Virus record (IMG/VR): IMGVR_UViG_3300025889_000281
Span: 1-40,287 of that record
Reading direction: 5' to 3' (one strand)
Source of the DNA: a virus
Length of the DNA stretch: 40,287 bases
This document shows, piece after piece, positions 1-6,704 of the stretch (the stretch's first letter is position 1; every line of letters begins with the position of its first letter). The notes below the pieces were generated by a model. That model had not been told where the DNA came from. It worked only from the letters and a program-made list of their open reading frames with translations, and did not search any database. Position numbers and translations under genes: made by a program.

Positions 1-46
1 CATAATCGTCAATGTGAACCCAATCCTCGCTGTTATACCAGGACAT
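1..46 (-). CDS. coiled-coil protein, 5' fragment (repeat copy)
   Basis: These are the first 15 codons of the gene that is complete at 39939-40175, cut by the contig start. The ATG is at 46-44, and a ribosome-binding AGGAG lies just upstream, overlapping the stop of the 25-aa gene. The translated part is identical to the complete copy despite the one-base difference. Confidence 0.9.
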   Translation of the reverse strand, partial: MSWYNSEDWVHIDDY

Positions 47-55
47 TATATTCTC

Positions 56-133
56 CTAAGAATAGATAAATGTTAAACCATAAATGAGTGCAAAGAATGC
101 AATAGGGATCGCCAATCCCACGATGGCTTTCAA
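56..133 (-). CDS. 25-aa single-pass membrane peptide, TTG start
   Basis: I read a 25-residue ORF here: TTG start, then Lys-Ala-Ile-Val and an almost unbroken hydrophobic stretch containing one proline, ending in Tyr-Ser. A strong AAGGAG at 144-139 sits five bases before the TTG and overlaps the stop of the upstream 82-aa gene. Its own stop overlaps the ribosome-binding site of the downstream coiled-coil gene. This tight packing between two real genes argues that it is translated. It would be one transmembrane helix with almost no soluble part. The function is unknown; membrane-active early peptide or lysis/superinfection factor are guesses only. It is repeated at 40185-40262. Confidence 0.6.
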   Translation of the reverse strand: MKAIVGLAIPIAFFALIYGLTFIYS

Positions 134-145
134 TCAGTCTCCTTA

Positions 146-394
146 TTATTCGATGCTGGTTTGTTCATTATTATCTCCAATAATGGTTATTGATGCATTG
201 GTTTCGATCCACACATGGGCACCACATGACAAGGGTTTATCAGGTGAATACACCACCCGACTAGCCCCATTGATAATCACATCGTGGGCATAATGGTTGG
301 ACTTGTAGGTCTTAATAGTCAGCACAGGGTCTTGTGCGCCAGTCTTACGATTGGCTTTGATAATGTGCTGGTTAACGTGGATTATCTTTTTCAT
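146..394 (-). CDS. hypothetical protein, 82 aa
   Basis: This small protein is rich in beta-type and polar residues, with a basic N-terminus (Met-Lys-Lys-Ile-Ile-His). I see no known motif, signal or membrane segment. Its ATG overlaps the TGA of the upstream GP88-like gene as ATGA, so it is probably translated by coupling; no strong ribosome-binding site is visible. It belongs to the leftward operon started at the promoter near 1991 and is followed immediately by the 25-aa membrane peptide. I do not recognise the family. Confidence 0.7.
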   Translation of the reverse strand: MKKIIHVNQHIIKANRKTGAQDPVLTIKTYKSNHYAHDVIINGASRVVYSPDKPLSCGAHVWIETNASITIIGDNNEQTSIE

Positions 395-1059
395 GCTTTA
401 GACTTTCTTGATATTAGAATCTTGATTACTTTGGCCTTAGACGCGCCATGGTACGGATATGCAATGGTCTTGATAGACTTGTCCCAACATGCTCGACAAT
501 CACCACACTTGCCATCGCGTCTGTATGCTGGGCACTCGTAGACGCTAGACTTATCGAGCACATCGAGTTCAAAGGCAAGCCAGGGCGTGATAGTGCTATT
601 TGGCACGTCAACATCTAAGACTTCGCCTGATACGCTATCGCTAGACAATCGAACGCATACATTGTCCAATTGCATCATGTCGAATAGCACAGGTTTAAAC
701 TTATCAAACTTATGCATGCGAGTCGGTAGCCAATGTTTGACATGTGGAGTGCGTTTCATAACCTCCAGAATACGCTCAGCCAGGGTCACAGAGTACATAT
801 CACCTGAATCAAACCACCTGAAATGGGTCTGCTTCTCCAGGTCCTTGACCATACGGTCCACCCAGTCCACATTGTGCCAATCTTCTTTGTTCTCAGCACG
901 TACACGTTTAACGTCAGGCATGTGGTACATTCCACGCCTAGCGTAACAGAACGTGCATGCGTCCACCACAGACCCGTCAGGATTGACTGAGCCTGGGCAC
1001 GTATCGAATGCCTGGAGAGACCAGGACAGGCACCCCAGTTTGCTAGTCTTGCTGAGCAT
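391..1059 (-). CDS. GP88-like cysteine-cluster phage protein
   Basis: From the ATG at 1059 the protein is 222 aa. It opens with a Ser-Lys-Thr-Ser-Lys-Leu-Gly stretch, then a Thr-Cys-Pro motif (C21) followed by C35 and C38-Tyr-Ala. A second cluster, C176, C185, C188 and C191, lies near the C-terminus. The SKLG...TCPG...CxxCYA arrangement is what I know from the phage gene product 88 family, whose biochemical role is not established; the two cysteine groups suggest metal or Fe-S binding. An upstream ATG at 1098 would add 13 residues and overlap the previous gene by 56 nt. The ATG at 1059 has GGGGA before it and starts where family members usually start, so I prefer it. Confidence 0.72.
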   Translation of the reverse strand: MLSKTSKLGCLSWSLQAFDTCPGSVNPDGSVVDACTFCYARRGMYHMPDVKRVRAENKEDWHNVDWVDRMVKDLEKQTHFRWFDSGDMYSVTLAERILEVMKRTPHVKHWLPTRMHKFDKFKPVLFDMMQLDNVCVRLSSDSVSGEVLDVDVPNSTITPWLAFELDVLDKSSVYECPAYRRDGKCGDCRACWDKSIKTIAYPYHGASKAKVIKILISRKSKA

Positions 1060-1333
1060 GATTTTCCCCATAGGCGCAAACGCTATCGGTAGGCCCATAA
1101 ATGTGCGGTCTAGTAATGTCCAGGATTTCCTGGTGCAATTTTTCTAGTGCATACAATGCGATCTTCGCACCACGTTTCGACATTGGGTAAGTCTCGCCAG
1201 TAAACTCTGACGCCATGCGGATCATGTCATTGCGTCCAACACCGCGAACGGGTTTGATGCCAGTCTTGATCCACAGACTGAGACTGTTTTTAAGTACAAT
1301 GAGACGGAACAGCGATGGGTCAATTGATGCCAT
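1043..1333 (-). CDS. hypothetical protein, 96 aa
   Basis: I place the start at the ATG at 1333 because GGAGG lies six bases before it. The ATG at 1345 has no such site and its own codons supply the GGAGG. The product is mostly helical and moderately basic, with an N-terminal half rich in Leu/Ile and a KRGAK-type stretch in the middle. No catalytic motif is visible. It overlaps the start of the GP88-like gene by 17 nt, so the two are probably translated together. Family unknown. Confidence 0.65.
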   Translation of the reverse strand: MASIDPSLFRLIVLKNSLSLWIKTGIKPVRGVGRNDMIRMASEFTGETYPMSKRGAKIALYALEKLHQEILDITRPHIYGPTDSVCAYGENHAQQD

Positions 1334-1388
1334 GATGGCCTCCATGTAGTTGTGCTAGACCCCAGGATACTCCCAGGGTTTCGACTCG

Positions 1389-1661
1389 TCAAGTCTCTTC
1401 AGTAGCACTTGCGTATTCGTCAATCTTATGATCTGCGATCTCCCTCCAGTTAACTTCTGAGATAAAGGCCAGGGCATAGTCTACCACCCTGGAGTCTGCC
1501 ACCATGTCATACTGGCATTCGATGCAGTCCGTCACATGTTCTTTCATTGCCTGGGCTACATCATAGACATCTGATCCCCAGTCCCTGCAGTCCATGCCAT
1601 CGAACCATTCGAGATTGACCCGCCATGTTTCGTAGTTCGTCCATCCGTTGTGCGTTGCCAT
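1389..1661 (-). CDS. small phage protein, NGWTNYETW family, 90 aa
   Basis: The protein starts Met-Ala-Thr-His-Asn-Gly-Trp-Thr-Asn-Tyr-Glu-Thr-Trp, a signature I know from many small phage proteins of unknown function. The remainder is acidic and helical. The open frame extends further upstream, but that part overlaps the previous gene in another frame. The ATG at 1661 has an AAAGG-type site before it and matches the family N-terminus. The stop of the preceding gene lies two bases upstream. Function unknown. Confidence 0.82.
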   Translation of the reverse strand: MATHNGWTNYETWRVNLEWFDGMDCRDWGSDVYDVAQAMKEHVTDCIECQYDMVADSRVVDYALAFISEVNWREIADHKIDEYASATEET

Positions 1662-1663
1662 GA

Positions 1664-1909
1664 TTAAAACCTTTCGTAGTTGCCATCCAGGGTCATATGA
1701 TGATGGTCTGCATTGACCATGTCCACTTTGAAATTCCAGACCCGCACTAGCTTCTGATTGTCTGCACGCTGAATCGTGGCCCAGATCGGATTGGTCTTCA
1801 GTACTTTGCCATTGACTTTGCTGCTGCCCTTGTATACTGTGATCCATCGTCCTCCGCGATGCTTGAAGACTGCGTTAAAGTGTACGCTCAGTTTGATGAT
1901 TGGTCGCAT
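1664..1909 (-). CDS. hypothetical protein, 81 aa, first gene of leftward operon
   Basis: This is a basic small protein with alternating hydrophobic and polar residues that suggest a beta fold; no motif is recognised. The ATG at 1909 has AAGGA upstream. An in-frame ATG at 1957 would fall on the expected transcription start of the leftward promoter (-10 at 1964-1969), so it would leave no leader; I therefore prefer 1909. It is the first gene of the leftward transcript. Confidence 0.65.
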   Translation of the reverse strand: MRPIIKLSVHFNAVFKHRGGRWITVYKGSSKVNGKVLKTNPIWATIQRADNQKLVRVWNFKVDMVNADHHHMTLDGNYERF

Positions 1910-1963
1910 GATGCTGATCCTTTCGGTTGGTGGTTGGTCTGCGTTATTGCATCCCATGTAGTA

Positions 1964-1991
1964 ATCATACCCCTATGGATTTTATTGTCAA
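1964..1991 (-). promoter_or_regulatory. leftward sigma70 promoter
   Basis: On the minus strand, TTGACA (1991-1986) is followed after 16 bases by TATGAT (1969-1964). It stands in front of the leftward operon and points away from the rightward promoter at 2334-2362, so the hub is divergent. Confidence 0.7.
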
Positions 1992-2011
1992 GACCCCCTC
2001 CCTGTTTTTTC

Positions 2012-2109
2012 ATAGGTACTTTCCCCTATTGACATCTGCCCAGGATTGTGGTGTGTTATAGGGTACTTACAAGCCTTTCCCTCTGCAGTCAATAGGTAGT
2101 TTCCCTAAT
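2012..2109. repeat. repeated ATAGGTAnTTTCCC element in the hub
   Basis: ATAGGTACTTTCCCCTAT at 2012-2029 recurs with three differences, including a one-base shift at its end, at 2092-2109. A partial copy, ATAGGGTACTTA, lies at 2058-2069. The first copy has inverted ends (ATAGG and CCTAT). The spacing is 80 bp between the full copies. They lie between the leftward promoter and the DnaA-box array, where operators or initiator sites would be expected. Confidence 0.5.
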
Positions 2110-2218
2110 GTTGTATAAATGAGACACGGGGGGAGGGGCTACACAGTGATCTAGTGCGTAGAGGGCCCTTAGCAGACACAAAAAAGGGTGAAATAGGGCT
2201 AAAAAGTAAGGAAAAAGC

Positions 2219-2279
2219 TGTGGATAAGTCTGTGGATAACTCTATGATTCCTGTGGATAACTTTGTAATCTGTGGATAA
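2219..2279. other. four tandem DnaA-box-like 9-mers, candidate replication origin
   Basis: TGTGGATAA, the reverse complement of the DnaA consensus TTATCCACA, occurs at 2219-2227, 2231-2239, 2252-2260 and 2271-2279, all in one orientation. Three are followed by C. To the left is a purine-rich A/G stretch and to the right an AT-rich leader. The array lies in the only long non-coding region and between divergent promoters, a usual place for a replication origin. Whether host DnaA or a phage initiator binds them is not shown by the sequence. Confidence 0.65.
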
Positions 2280-2333
2280 CTAGAAAAGGAGAGACAATCT
2301 GTGCATCCGATAGGACTTTTTAGAAGAAAGTAC

Positions 2334-2362
2334 TTGACAAATCCTGAAAAGTATGCTATAAT
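2334..2362 (+). promoter_or_regulatory. consensus sigma70 promoter of the late arm
   Basis: TTGACA (2334-2339), a 17-base spacer and TATAAT (2357-2362) are all perfect, with a TG one base before the -10 (extended -10). The core AAGTATGCTATAATATA is shared with the promoter at 16793-16821. It faces the terminase-capsid genes; transcription should start near 2369. Confidence 0.9.
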
Positions 2363-2369
2363 ATATGCA

Positions 2370-2487
2370 TTGTTAAACCTACTATGCAGGAACTAAGTAC
2401 CACGAATAATTATCATTTTTATATTATTAACCGTATTTGCCTAACTAGCACTGCATAGATATCTAAATAGTAAGGAGAAACACTAAA
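2370..2487 (+). promoter_or_regulatory. structured 5' leader of the terminase transcript
   Basis: The leader is about 118 nt. CTATGCAG (2382-2389) pairs perfectly with CTGCATAG (2451-2458), and inside this an AT-rich hairpin forms from AATAAT (2405-2410) and ATTATT (2423-2429 region). A 24-codon ORF (2384-2458) is present but lacks a ribosome-binding site. The ribosome-binding AAGGAG of the terminase gene (2472-2477) lies just outside the outer stem. Confidence 0.4.
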
Positions 2488-2880
2488 GTGTCCCTTAAAG
2501 AGAAGGATGTTGTTTTGTCTCCCCCTAAAAAGCGAGGTAGACCTAAGAAGGCAGACATAGAGGCTAAGAAAAGCCGTGCCGTGCTAGGTAGACCCCCTGG
2601 AGAGACGGCAAGAATTAAAGAGTTTCACGCTCGTCTGCTTGCTACAAGTGGTGAGAAGGTGATCAATACTATCATTCGTAAAGCTTTGGATGATAATGAC
2701 AAGGATCAGGTTGCTTGTCTAAAGATGTGTGTTGATCGTGTCTTACCCATGTCCTACTTTGAGAAGGAAAAGCAGGCTGGCAGGGGTGGAATTAACATTA
2801 CCATTAGTGGTATCAATGGGACTACTGAGGTATCTGAGTCAGAAGTGATTGACGCTGAGGACGTAGACTATGAATCTTGA
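2488..2880 (+). CDS. terS: putative small terminase subunit
   Basis: The gene starts with GTG, ten bases after AAGGAG. The 130-aa product opens with a basic AT-hook-like segment (Pro-Lys-Lys-Arg-Gly-Arg-Pro-Lys-Lys, about residues 12-20). A helical middle contains Ala-Leu-Asp-Asp-Asn-Asp and a Cys-Val-Asp-Arg-Val-Leu-Pro stretch, as is common in phage small terminases, and the tail is acidic. It overlaps the large terminase gene by 11 nt, the usual order. Small terminases recognise the packaging site and load the motor. The assignment rests on position, size and the DNA-binding look, not on a catalytic motif. Confidence 0.75.
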   Translation: MSLKEKDVVLSPPKKRGRPKKADIEAKKSRAVLGRPPGETARIKEFHARLLATSGEKVINTIIRKALDDNDKDQVACLKMCVDRVLPMSYFEKEKQAGRGGINITISGINGTTEVSESEVIDAEDVDYES

Positions 2881-4132
2881 TATCAAGCTACTACCTTGGC
2901 AGCAAGAGGTGTGGAATAGTAACCATCGGTTTAAGGTTATAGCTGCTGGACGGCGTACTGGTAAGTCTAGGATGGCTGCGTGGGCTCTTATCGTAGAGGC
3001 TTTGCAGGCGGATAAGGGTCATGTCTGGTATGTGGCTCCTACCCAGCAGCAGGCTAGGGACATTATGTGGTCTCAGTTGCTGGAGTTAGCGCATCCTATC
3101 ATTGCTGGTAGTCATGTTAATAATATGCAGATCAAGCTGGTTAATGGTTCACAGATCAGCCTGAAGGGAGCAGATAGGCCAGAGACCATGCGTGGTGTGG
3201 CGTTGAAGTTCCTGGTATTGGACGAGTATGCGGACATCAAGCCGCAGGTGTTTGAGCAGATCTTAAGGCCTGCGCTTGCTGACTTGAAGGGTAAAGCCAT
3301 CTTTATTGGTACACCGAAGGGAAGGAATCACTTCTATGACCTCTATAAGATGGGACAGGCAGGCAAGGAGAAGGATTGGAAATCGTGGCACTTCACATCG
3401 CTCGATAACCCGCTTCTTGACCCAGAGGAGATTGAGGTTGCTAAGGCGTCAATGTCCAGCTTTTCTTTCAGGCAAGAGTTCCTAGCTAGTTTTGAGGCTC
3501 CGCAGTCGGATATCTTTAAGGAAGAGTGGATAAAGATTAAGGATGAAGACCTAGAACCTGATGATGCAACGTATTACATGGCTGTTGACTTGGCTGGTTT
3601 TGAGGCGGTAGCTGCTAATGCAGCAAACAAGAAGAAACATCTAGACAATACGGCTATTGCGATAGTCAAGGTAGGTTCAGATAACAAGTGGTGGGTAGAT
3701 AAGATTGATTATGGCAGGTGGGATATCAAAGAAATCTGCGAGAAGATCCTAAAACATGCCAAGAATTACGATATTAAGGTTATTGGGATAGAAAAAGGTG
3801 CTCTGAAGAGGGCTCTTATGCCTTATTTGAGTGAATTGATGCTCAAAAAGGGCATTTACCCCAGGGTAGAAGAAGTTAACCAAGGCAACAGAAGTAAGAT
3901 TGATAAGGTTGTTGGTGCTTTGCAGGGCAGGTTTGAGCATAAGACCATTACCTTGAAGGAGGACGAGTGGAACAAAGCGTTTATTGATGAGTTACTCAAC
4001 TTTCCTACTACTGGCGTTCACGATGACATGGTGGATGCACTCTCACTCATTTCTGTTATTGCGGTAAACACCTTTGATCTAGAGATAGATGACGAGGAAT
4101 ACGAACCATTAGATGTAATTTCAGCCTACTAA
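2870..4132 (+). CDS. terL: large terminase subunit
   Basis: This is the DNA packaging motor: ATPase plus nuclease that fills the prohead and cuts the concatemer. The 420-aa protein has an adenine-binding Gln motif (Trp-Gln-Gln, residues 10-12), Walker A AAGRRTGKS (25-33), Walker B Leu-Val-Leu-Asp-Glu-Tyr (D118, E119) and a coupling motif Ile-Gly-Thr-Pro-Lys-Gly (146-151). The RNase H-like nuclease half shows D240, E308 and the D385-D386...D389 group. The length is ordinary for a compact terminase. It overlaps terS by 11 nt and is followed 10 nt later by the portal gene. Confidence 0.95.
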   Translation: MNLDIKLLPWQQEVWNSNHRFKVIAAGRRTGKSRMAAWALIVEALQADKGHVWYVAPTQQQARDIMWSQLLELAHPIIAGSHVNNMQIKLVNGSQISLKGADRPETMRGVALKFLVLDEYADIKPQVFEQILRPALADLKGKAIFIGTPKGRNHFYDLYKMGQAGKEKDWKSWHFTSLDNPLLDPEEIEVAKASMSSFSFRQEFLASFEAPQSDIFKEEWIKIKDEDLEPDDATYYMAVDLAGFEAVAANAANKKKHLDNTAIAIVKVGSDNKWWVDKIDYGRWDIKEICEKILKHAKNYDIKVIGIEKGALKRALMPYLSELMLKKGIYPRVEEVNQGNRSKIDKVVGALQGRFEHKTITLKEDEWNKAFIDELLNFPTTGVHDDMVDALSLISVIAVNTFDLEIDDEEYEPLDVISAY

Positions 4133-4142
4133 AGGAACCATT

Positions 4143-6128
4143 ATGGCTTACGAAGAAGAAAACATGCAGTCAGTTGAAGAATACGAAGTAACGGAATCCG
4201 ACAAGGAACTCGTTGAATTCGTAACTACCCACTGTGATCGGTGGCGTGACTGGCGTGATACTAATTTCATGATGCAGTGGGACGAGTATGATCGCCTGTA
4301 CCATGGGATCTGGGCAGACCAGGATAAGACCCGTGACACTGAGCGGGCTAGGATCGTGTCTCCTGCTATCCGTCAGGCTGTGGATAACAAGGTTGCTGAG
4401 ACCCTTGAGGGCATCTCTGGCAACGGTAAGTTCTTTGAGATTGACGATGATGTCATGGACCAGGATAAGTCCGATGTCACCCTGATGCGTACCCTGCTGC
4501 AGGAAGATATGAAGAAGGACAAGGTGATCAAAGAGATTGCCAAGGTGGTAAAGATTGCCGAGATGTTTGGTACTGCAGGCGCAGAGATCCTGGTTAAGAC
4601 CAAGATTGATCGTGCCCCAGCCACCCAAGCAGTCCCTGGGCAGTCCTATGCTGCTGTTGGTGTCATGGAAACCGAGCGTATCTCTATCCCCATCAAAGCT
4701 ATCCATCCCCGTAACTTCCTGATTGACCCCAATGCAGACGATATCATGGACTCTATGGGCGTTGCCGTGGAAGAGTACGTGTCCCTGTATCAGGTAGTCA
4801 AAGGCATCGAAGACGGTATCTATCGTAAATGCAAGATTGAACCCATGTACGATGAGACTGATCTTGAGCCTGACCAGAACACCAGCACGTTCCAGGACGA
4901 TAAAGTCAAGGTTATGCGCTACTACGGTCTGGTTCCGCGTGAGTACCTGGAGCAGCTAGAGAACGATGGCAAGGAAGTGGTTGACCTGTTCCCTGAAGAC
5001 AGTGCTATGGACCGTGTGTCTGACCTCGTAGAAGCTATCGTTGTTATTGCTAATGACCAGCACCTCCTGAAGGCTGAGAAGACCCCGTACATGATGCAGG
5101 ATCGTCCTATCGTAGCATATCGTCCAGAGATCGTCCCAGGGCGTTTCTACGGCGTTGGTACGATTGAGAAGGGCTACAACATGCAGAAGGCCATTGATGC
5201 CCAGCTACGGGCTCATTTGGACTCTCTGGCCCTGACTACTGTGCCTATGATGGGTATTGACGCTACCCGCCTACCACGTGGTATGAAGTTTGAAGTACGC
5301 CCAGGTAAAAACATTCTGACCAATGGTAATCCTTCCGAGATCCTCCAGCCGTTTAAGTTTGGTAACACAGACCCTGCCAACTACGAGACGGCTAAGGGCT
5401 TTGAAGGCATGCTTCTGCAGGCTACTGGTACGCTGGACTCTGCTCAGTTGACCCTAGCAGCAGCAGGTAACCAGGGCGGTGGTGGTATTGGCCTGTCGGT
5501 TGCCATGTCATCCATTGTCAAGAAAAACAAGATGGCCCTGATCAACTTCCAAGAGGACTTCATGATCCCTCTCATTGAGTCGGTTGCCTTCCGTCATATG
5601 CAATTTGACCCTGACCGCTATCCAATGAAGGACTTCAAGTTCGTTCCTGTAGCCTCTATTGGTATGGTTTCGAGGGAGTACGAGCAACAGCAGATGGTTG
5701 GCCTTATGCAGACTCTTGGACCTACATCCCCAATCGTGCCTTTGTTGCTCAAAGGTATTATTGCCTCGTCTAGTCTTGCTAACCGTGAGGAACTGGTGGC
5801 TCAGATGGATCAATTGTCCCAGCCCGATCCCCAGCAAGTTGAGCTTCAGAATGCCTCTCAACAGGCTAATTTGCGGCTTGTACAGGCTCAGGCTGTCGAG
5901 TTGGAGGCTAGGGCCCAGGAGAGTACTGCAAACGCCACAGAGAGCCAAGCAAAGGCTCAGAAGGCCATTGTGGAGGCACAGCTTATGCCTGAGGAAGTCA
6001 AGGCTAAGATTATCCAGGGCCTCTCCTCTAATCTGAAGGAAGACCGTGACTTTGAGAAGCGGGCTAAGATTGCAGAACTGATGCTCAAAGAAGCAGAGAT
6101 TAAAGCAAAAGTTATACCACAACAGTAA
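4143..6128 (+). CDS. portal (head-tail connector) protein
   Basis: The 661-aa protein sits directly after the large terminase and before scaffold and capsid, the classic portal position. It has an acidic N-terminus, a long alpha/beta body with many Pro/Gly turns, and a C-terminal region of about 110 residues rich in Gln, Ala and Glu that looks like a long helix or coiled coil, as in the portal barrel. The dodecameric portal forms the DNA channel and the docking site for the terminase and tail tube. AAAGGAACC precedes the ATG. A DnaA-box-like 9-mer (4379-4387) lies in the coding sequence, probably by chance. Confidence 0.88.
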   Translation: MAYEEENMQSVEEYEVTESDKELVEFVTTHCDRWRDWRDTNFMMQWDEYDRLYHGIWADQDKTRDTERARIVSPAIRQAVDNKVAETLEGISGNGKFFEIDDDVMDQDKSDVTLMRTLLQEDMKKDKVIKEIAKVVKIAEMFGTAGAEILVKTKIDRAPATQAVPGQSYAAVGVMETERISIPIKAIHPRNFLIDPNADDIMDSMGVAVEEYVSLYQVVKGIEDGIYRKCKIEPMYDETDLEPDQNTSTFQDDKVKVMRYYGLVPREYLEQLENDGKEVVDLFPEDSAMDRVSDLVEAIVVIANDQHLLKAEKTPYMMQDRPIVAYRPEIVPGRFYGVGTIEKGYNMQKAIDAQLRAHLDSLALTTVPMMGIDATRLPRGMKFEVRPGKNILTNGNPSEILQPFKFGNTDPANYETAKGFEGMLLQATGTLDSAQLTLAAAGNQGGGGIGLSVAMSSIVKKNKMALINFQEDFMIPLIESVAFRHMQFDPDRYPMKDFKFVPVASIGMVSREYEQQQMVGLMQTLGPTSPIVPLLLKGIIASSSLANREELVAQMDQLSQPDPQQVELQNASQQANLRLVQAQAVELEARAQESTANATESQAKAQKAIVEAQLMPEEVKAKIIQGLSSNLKEDRDFEKRAKIAELMLKEAEIKAKVIPQQ

Positions 6129-6135
6129 AAAGTAC

Positions 6136-6164
6136 TTGACAAATTAAGGTTTTTGTGGTATAAT
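6136..6164 (+). promoter_or_regulatory. consensus sigma70 promoter after portal
   Basis: TTGACA (6136-6141), 17 bases and TATAAT (6159-6164), with an extended TGG before the -10. The upstream AAAGTAC is shared with other promoters in this genome. It re-drives the scaffold and capsid genes; the -35 begins eight bases after the portal stop. Confidence 0.9.
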
Positions 6165-6195
6165 AGATACACTCTAGTAAATTAAGGATCTCCTA

Positions 6196-6429
6196 ATGGA
6201 CAAAGATCTACAAAAGTATTATGAAGACAGGTTTGATATGATGGCTACCCCAGGTTGGAAAGACCTGTTGGAAGACATAGATAACATGTCGATTACTTAT
6301 AATAATTTGTTTGAAGTCTCTACGATTGAAGATTTACATTTCCGTAGAGGACAGATTGATATGCTGCTTTGGCTGAAAACCTTGAAGGAAACCTCAGAAG
6401 AGGCCTGGGAGGGAATACAAGATGCCTAA
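6196..6429 (+). CDS. hypothetical protein, 77 aa, between portal and scaffold
   Basis: This acidic helical protein contains Pro-Gly-Trp-Lys-Asp-Leu-Leu-Glu-Asp-Ile and a Leu-His-Phe-Arg-Arg-Gly-Gln-Ile stretch. The same pattern occurs in small genes at this place in other short-tailed phages. It is the first gene after the promoter at 6136 and has AAGGA before the ATG. It overlaps the zinc-ribbon gene by 8 nt. It may take part in head assembly, judging only from position. Confidence 0.75.
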   Translation: MDKDLQKYYEDRFDMMATPGWKDLLEDIDNMSITYNNLFEVSTIEDLHFRRGQIDMLLWLKTLKETSEEAWEGIQDA

Positions 6430-6649
6430 GCGGATGTTTGAATTTGTGTGTGTCAAAGGACATAACACTGAGAAATTTGTGGATACTGAGGTCAGAGTAG
6501 TAGAATGTCCTCATTGCCACAATGACGCTTCCCGCGTTATCTCGTCTCCCAGAATCGCTCTCGAGGGCATCACAGGTGCGTTCCCCGATGCGGCGGCTAA
6601 ATGGGCCAGACTACATACGGAAGCGGCAAGGAAACACTCACAAGACTAA
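6422..6649 (+). CDS. small FmdB-like zinc-ribbon protein
   Basis: The 75-aa protein has a metal-binding layout of C10-x3-H14 and C29-Pro-x-C32, followed by a Ser-Arg-Val-Ile-Ser-Ser stretch. This resembles the FmdB zinc-ribbon family, and similar proteins lie between portal and scaffold in podophages. The C-terminal half (Gly-Ala-Phe-Pro-Asp...Lys-Trp-Ala) is conserved in that phage group as far as I recall. A regulatory or head-assembly role is possible but not shown. Confidence 0.75.
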   Translation: MPKRMFEFVCVKGHNTEKFVDTEVRVVECPHCHNDASRVISSPRIALEGITGAFPDAAAKWARLHTEAARKHSQD

Positions 6650-6704
6650 GATCCGAGTGTTATTTTTTAATTCCTATAATCACGTATTGTGACAGGAGGC
6701 TAAT

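Larger units (their letters stand above)
1..158. repeat. 158-bp terminal direct repeat, left copy
   Basis: Positions 1-158 repeat 40130-40287 base for base except at position 32 (g) versus 40161 (a). The copy covers the 5' end of the coiled-coil gene, the 25-aa membrane peptide gene and the last codons of the 82-aa gene. In the coiled-coil gene the differing base turns AAC into AAT, both asparagine. The last 126 bases are exact. This is either the overlap of a circular assembly or a short terminal redundancy. Confidence 0.95.

Noticed and set aside
2029-2062. TTGACA at 2029 with TATAGG at 2057 as a rightward promoter
   Set aside because: The spacer is 22 bases, too long for sigma70, and a far better promoter lies at 2334.
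2384-2458. 24-codon ORF in the terminase leader
   Set aside because: It has no ribosome-binding site and its ends are the arms of the inverted repeat, so RNA structure explains it better. I did not list it as a gene.
4379-4387. Fifth DnaA-box-like 9-mer in the portal gene
   Set aside because: It is isolated and encodes ordinary portal codons (Val-Asp-Asn); one chance copy in a 40-kb genome is not surprising.
5508-6122. 204-aa minus-strand frame in the portal gene
   Set aside because: It is antisense to the helical portal C-terminus and has the Leu/His-rich look of an antisense translation, not of a protein.
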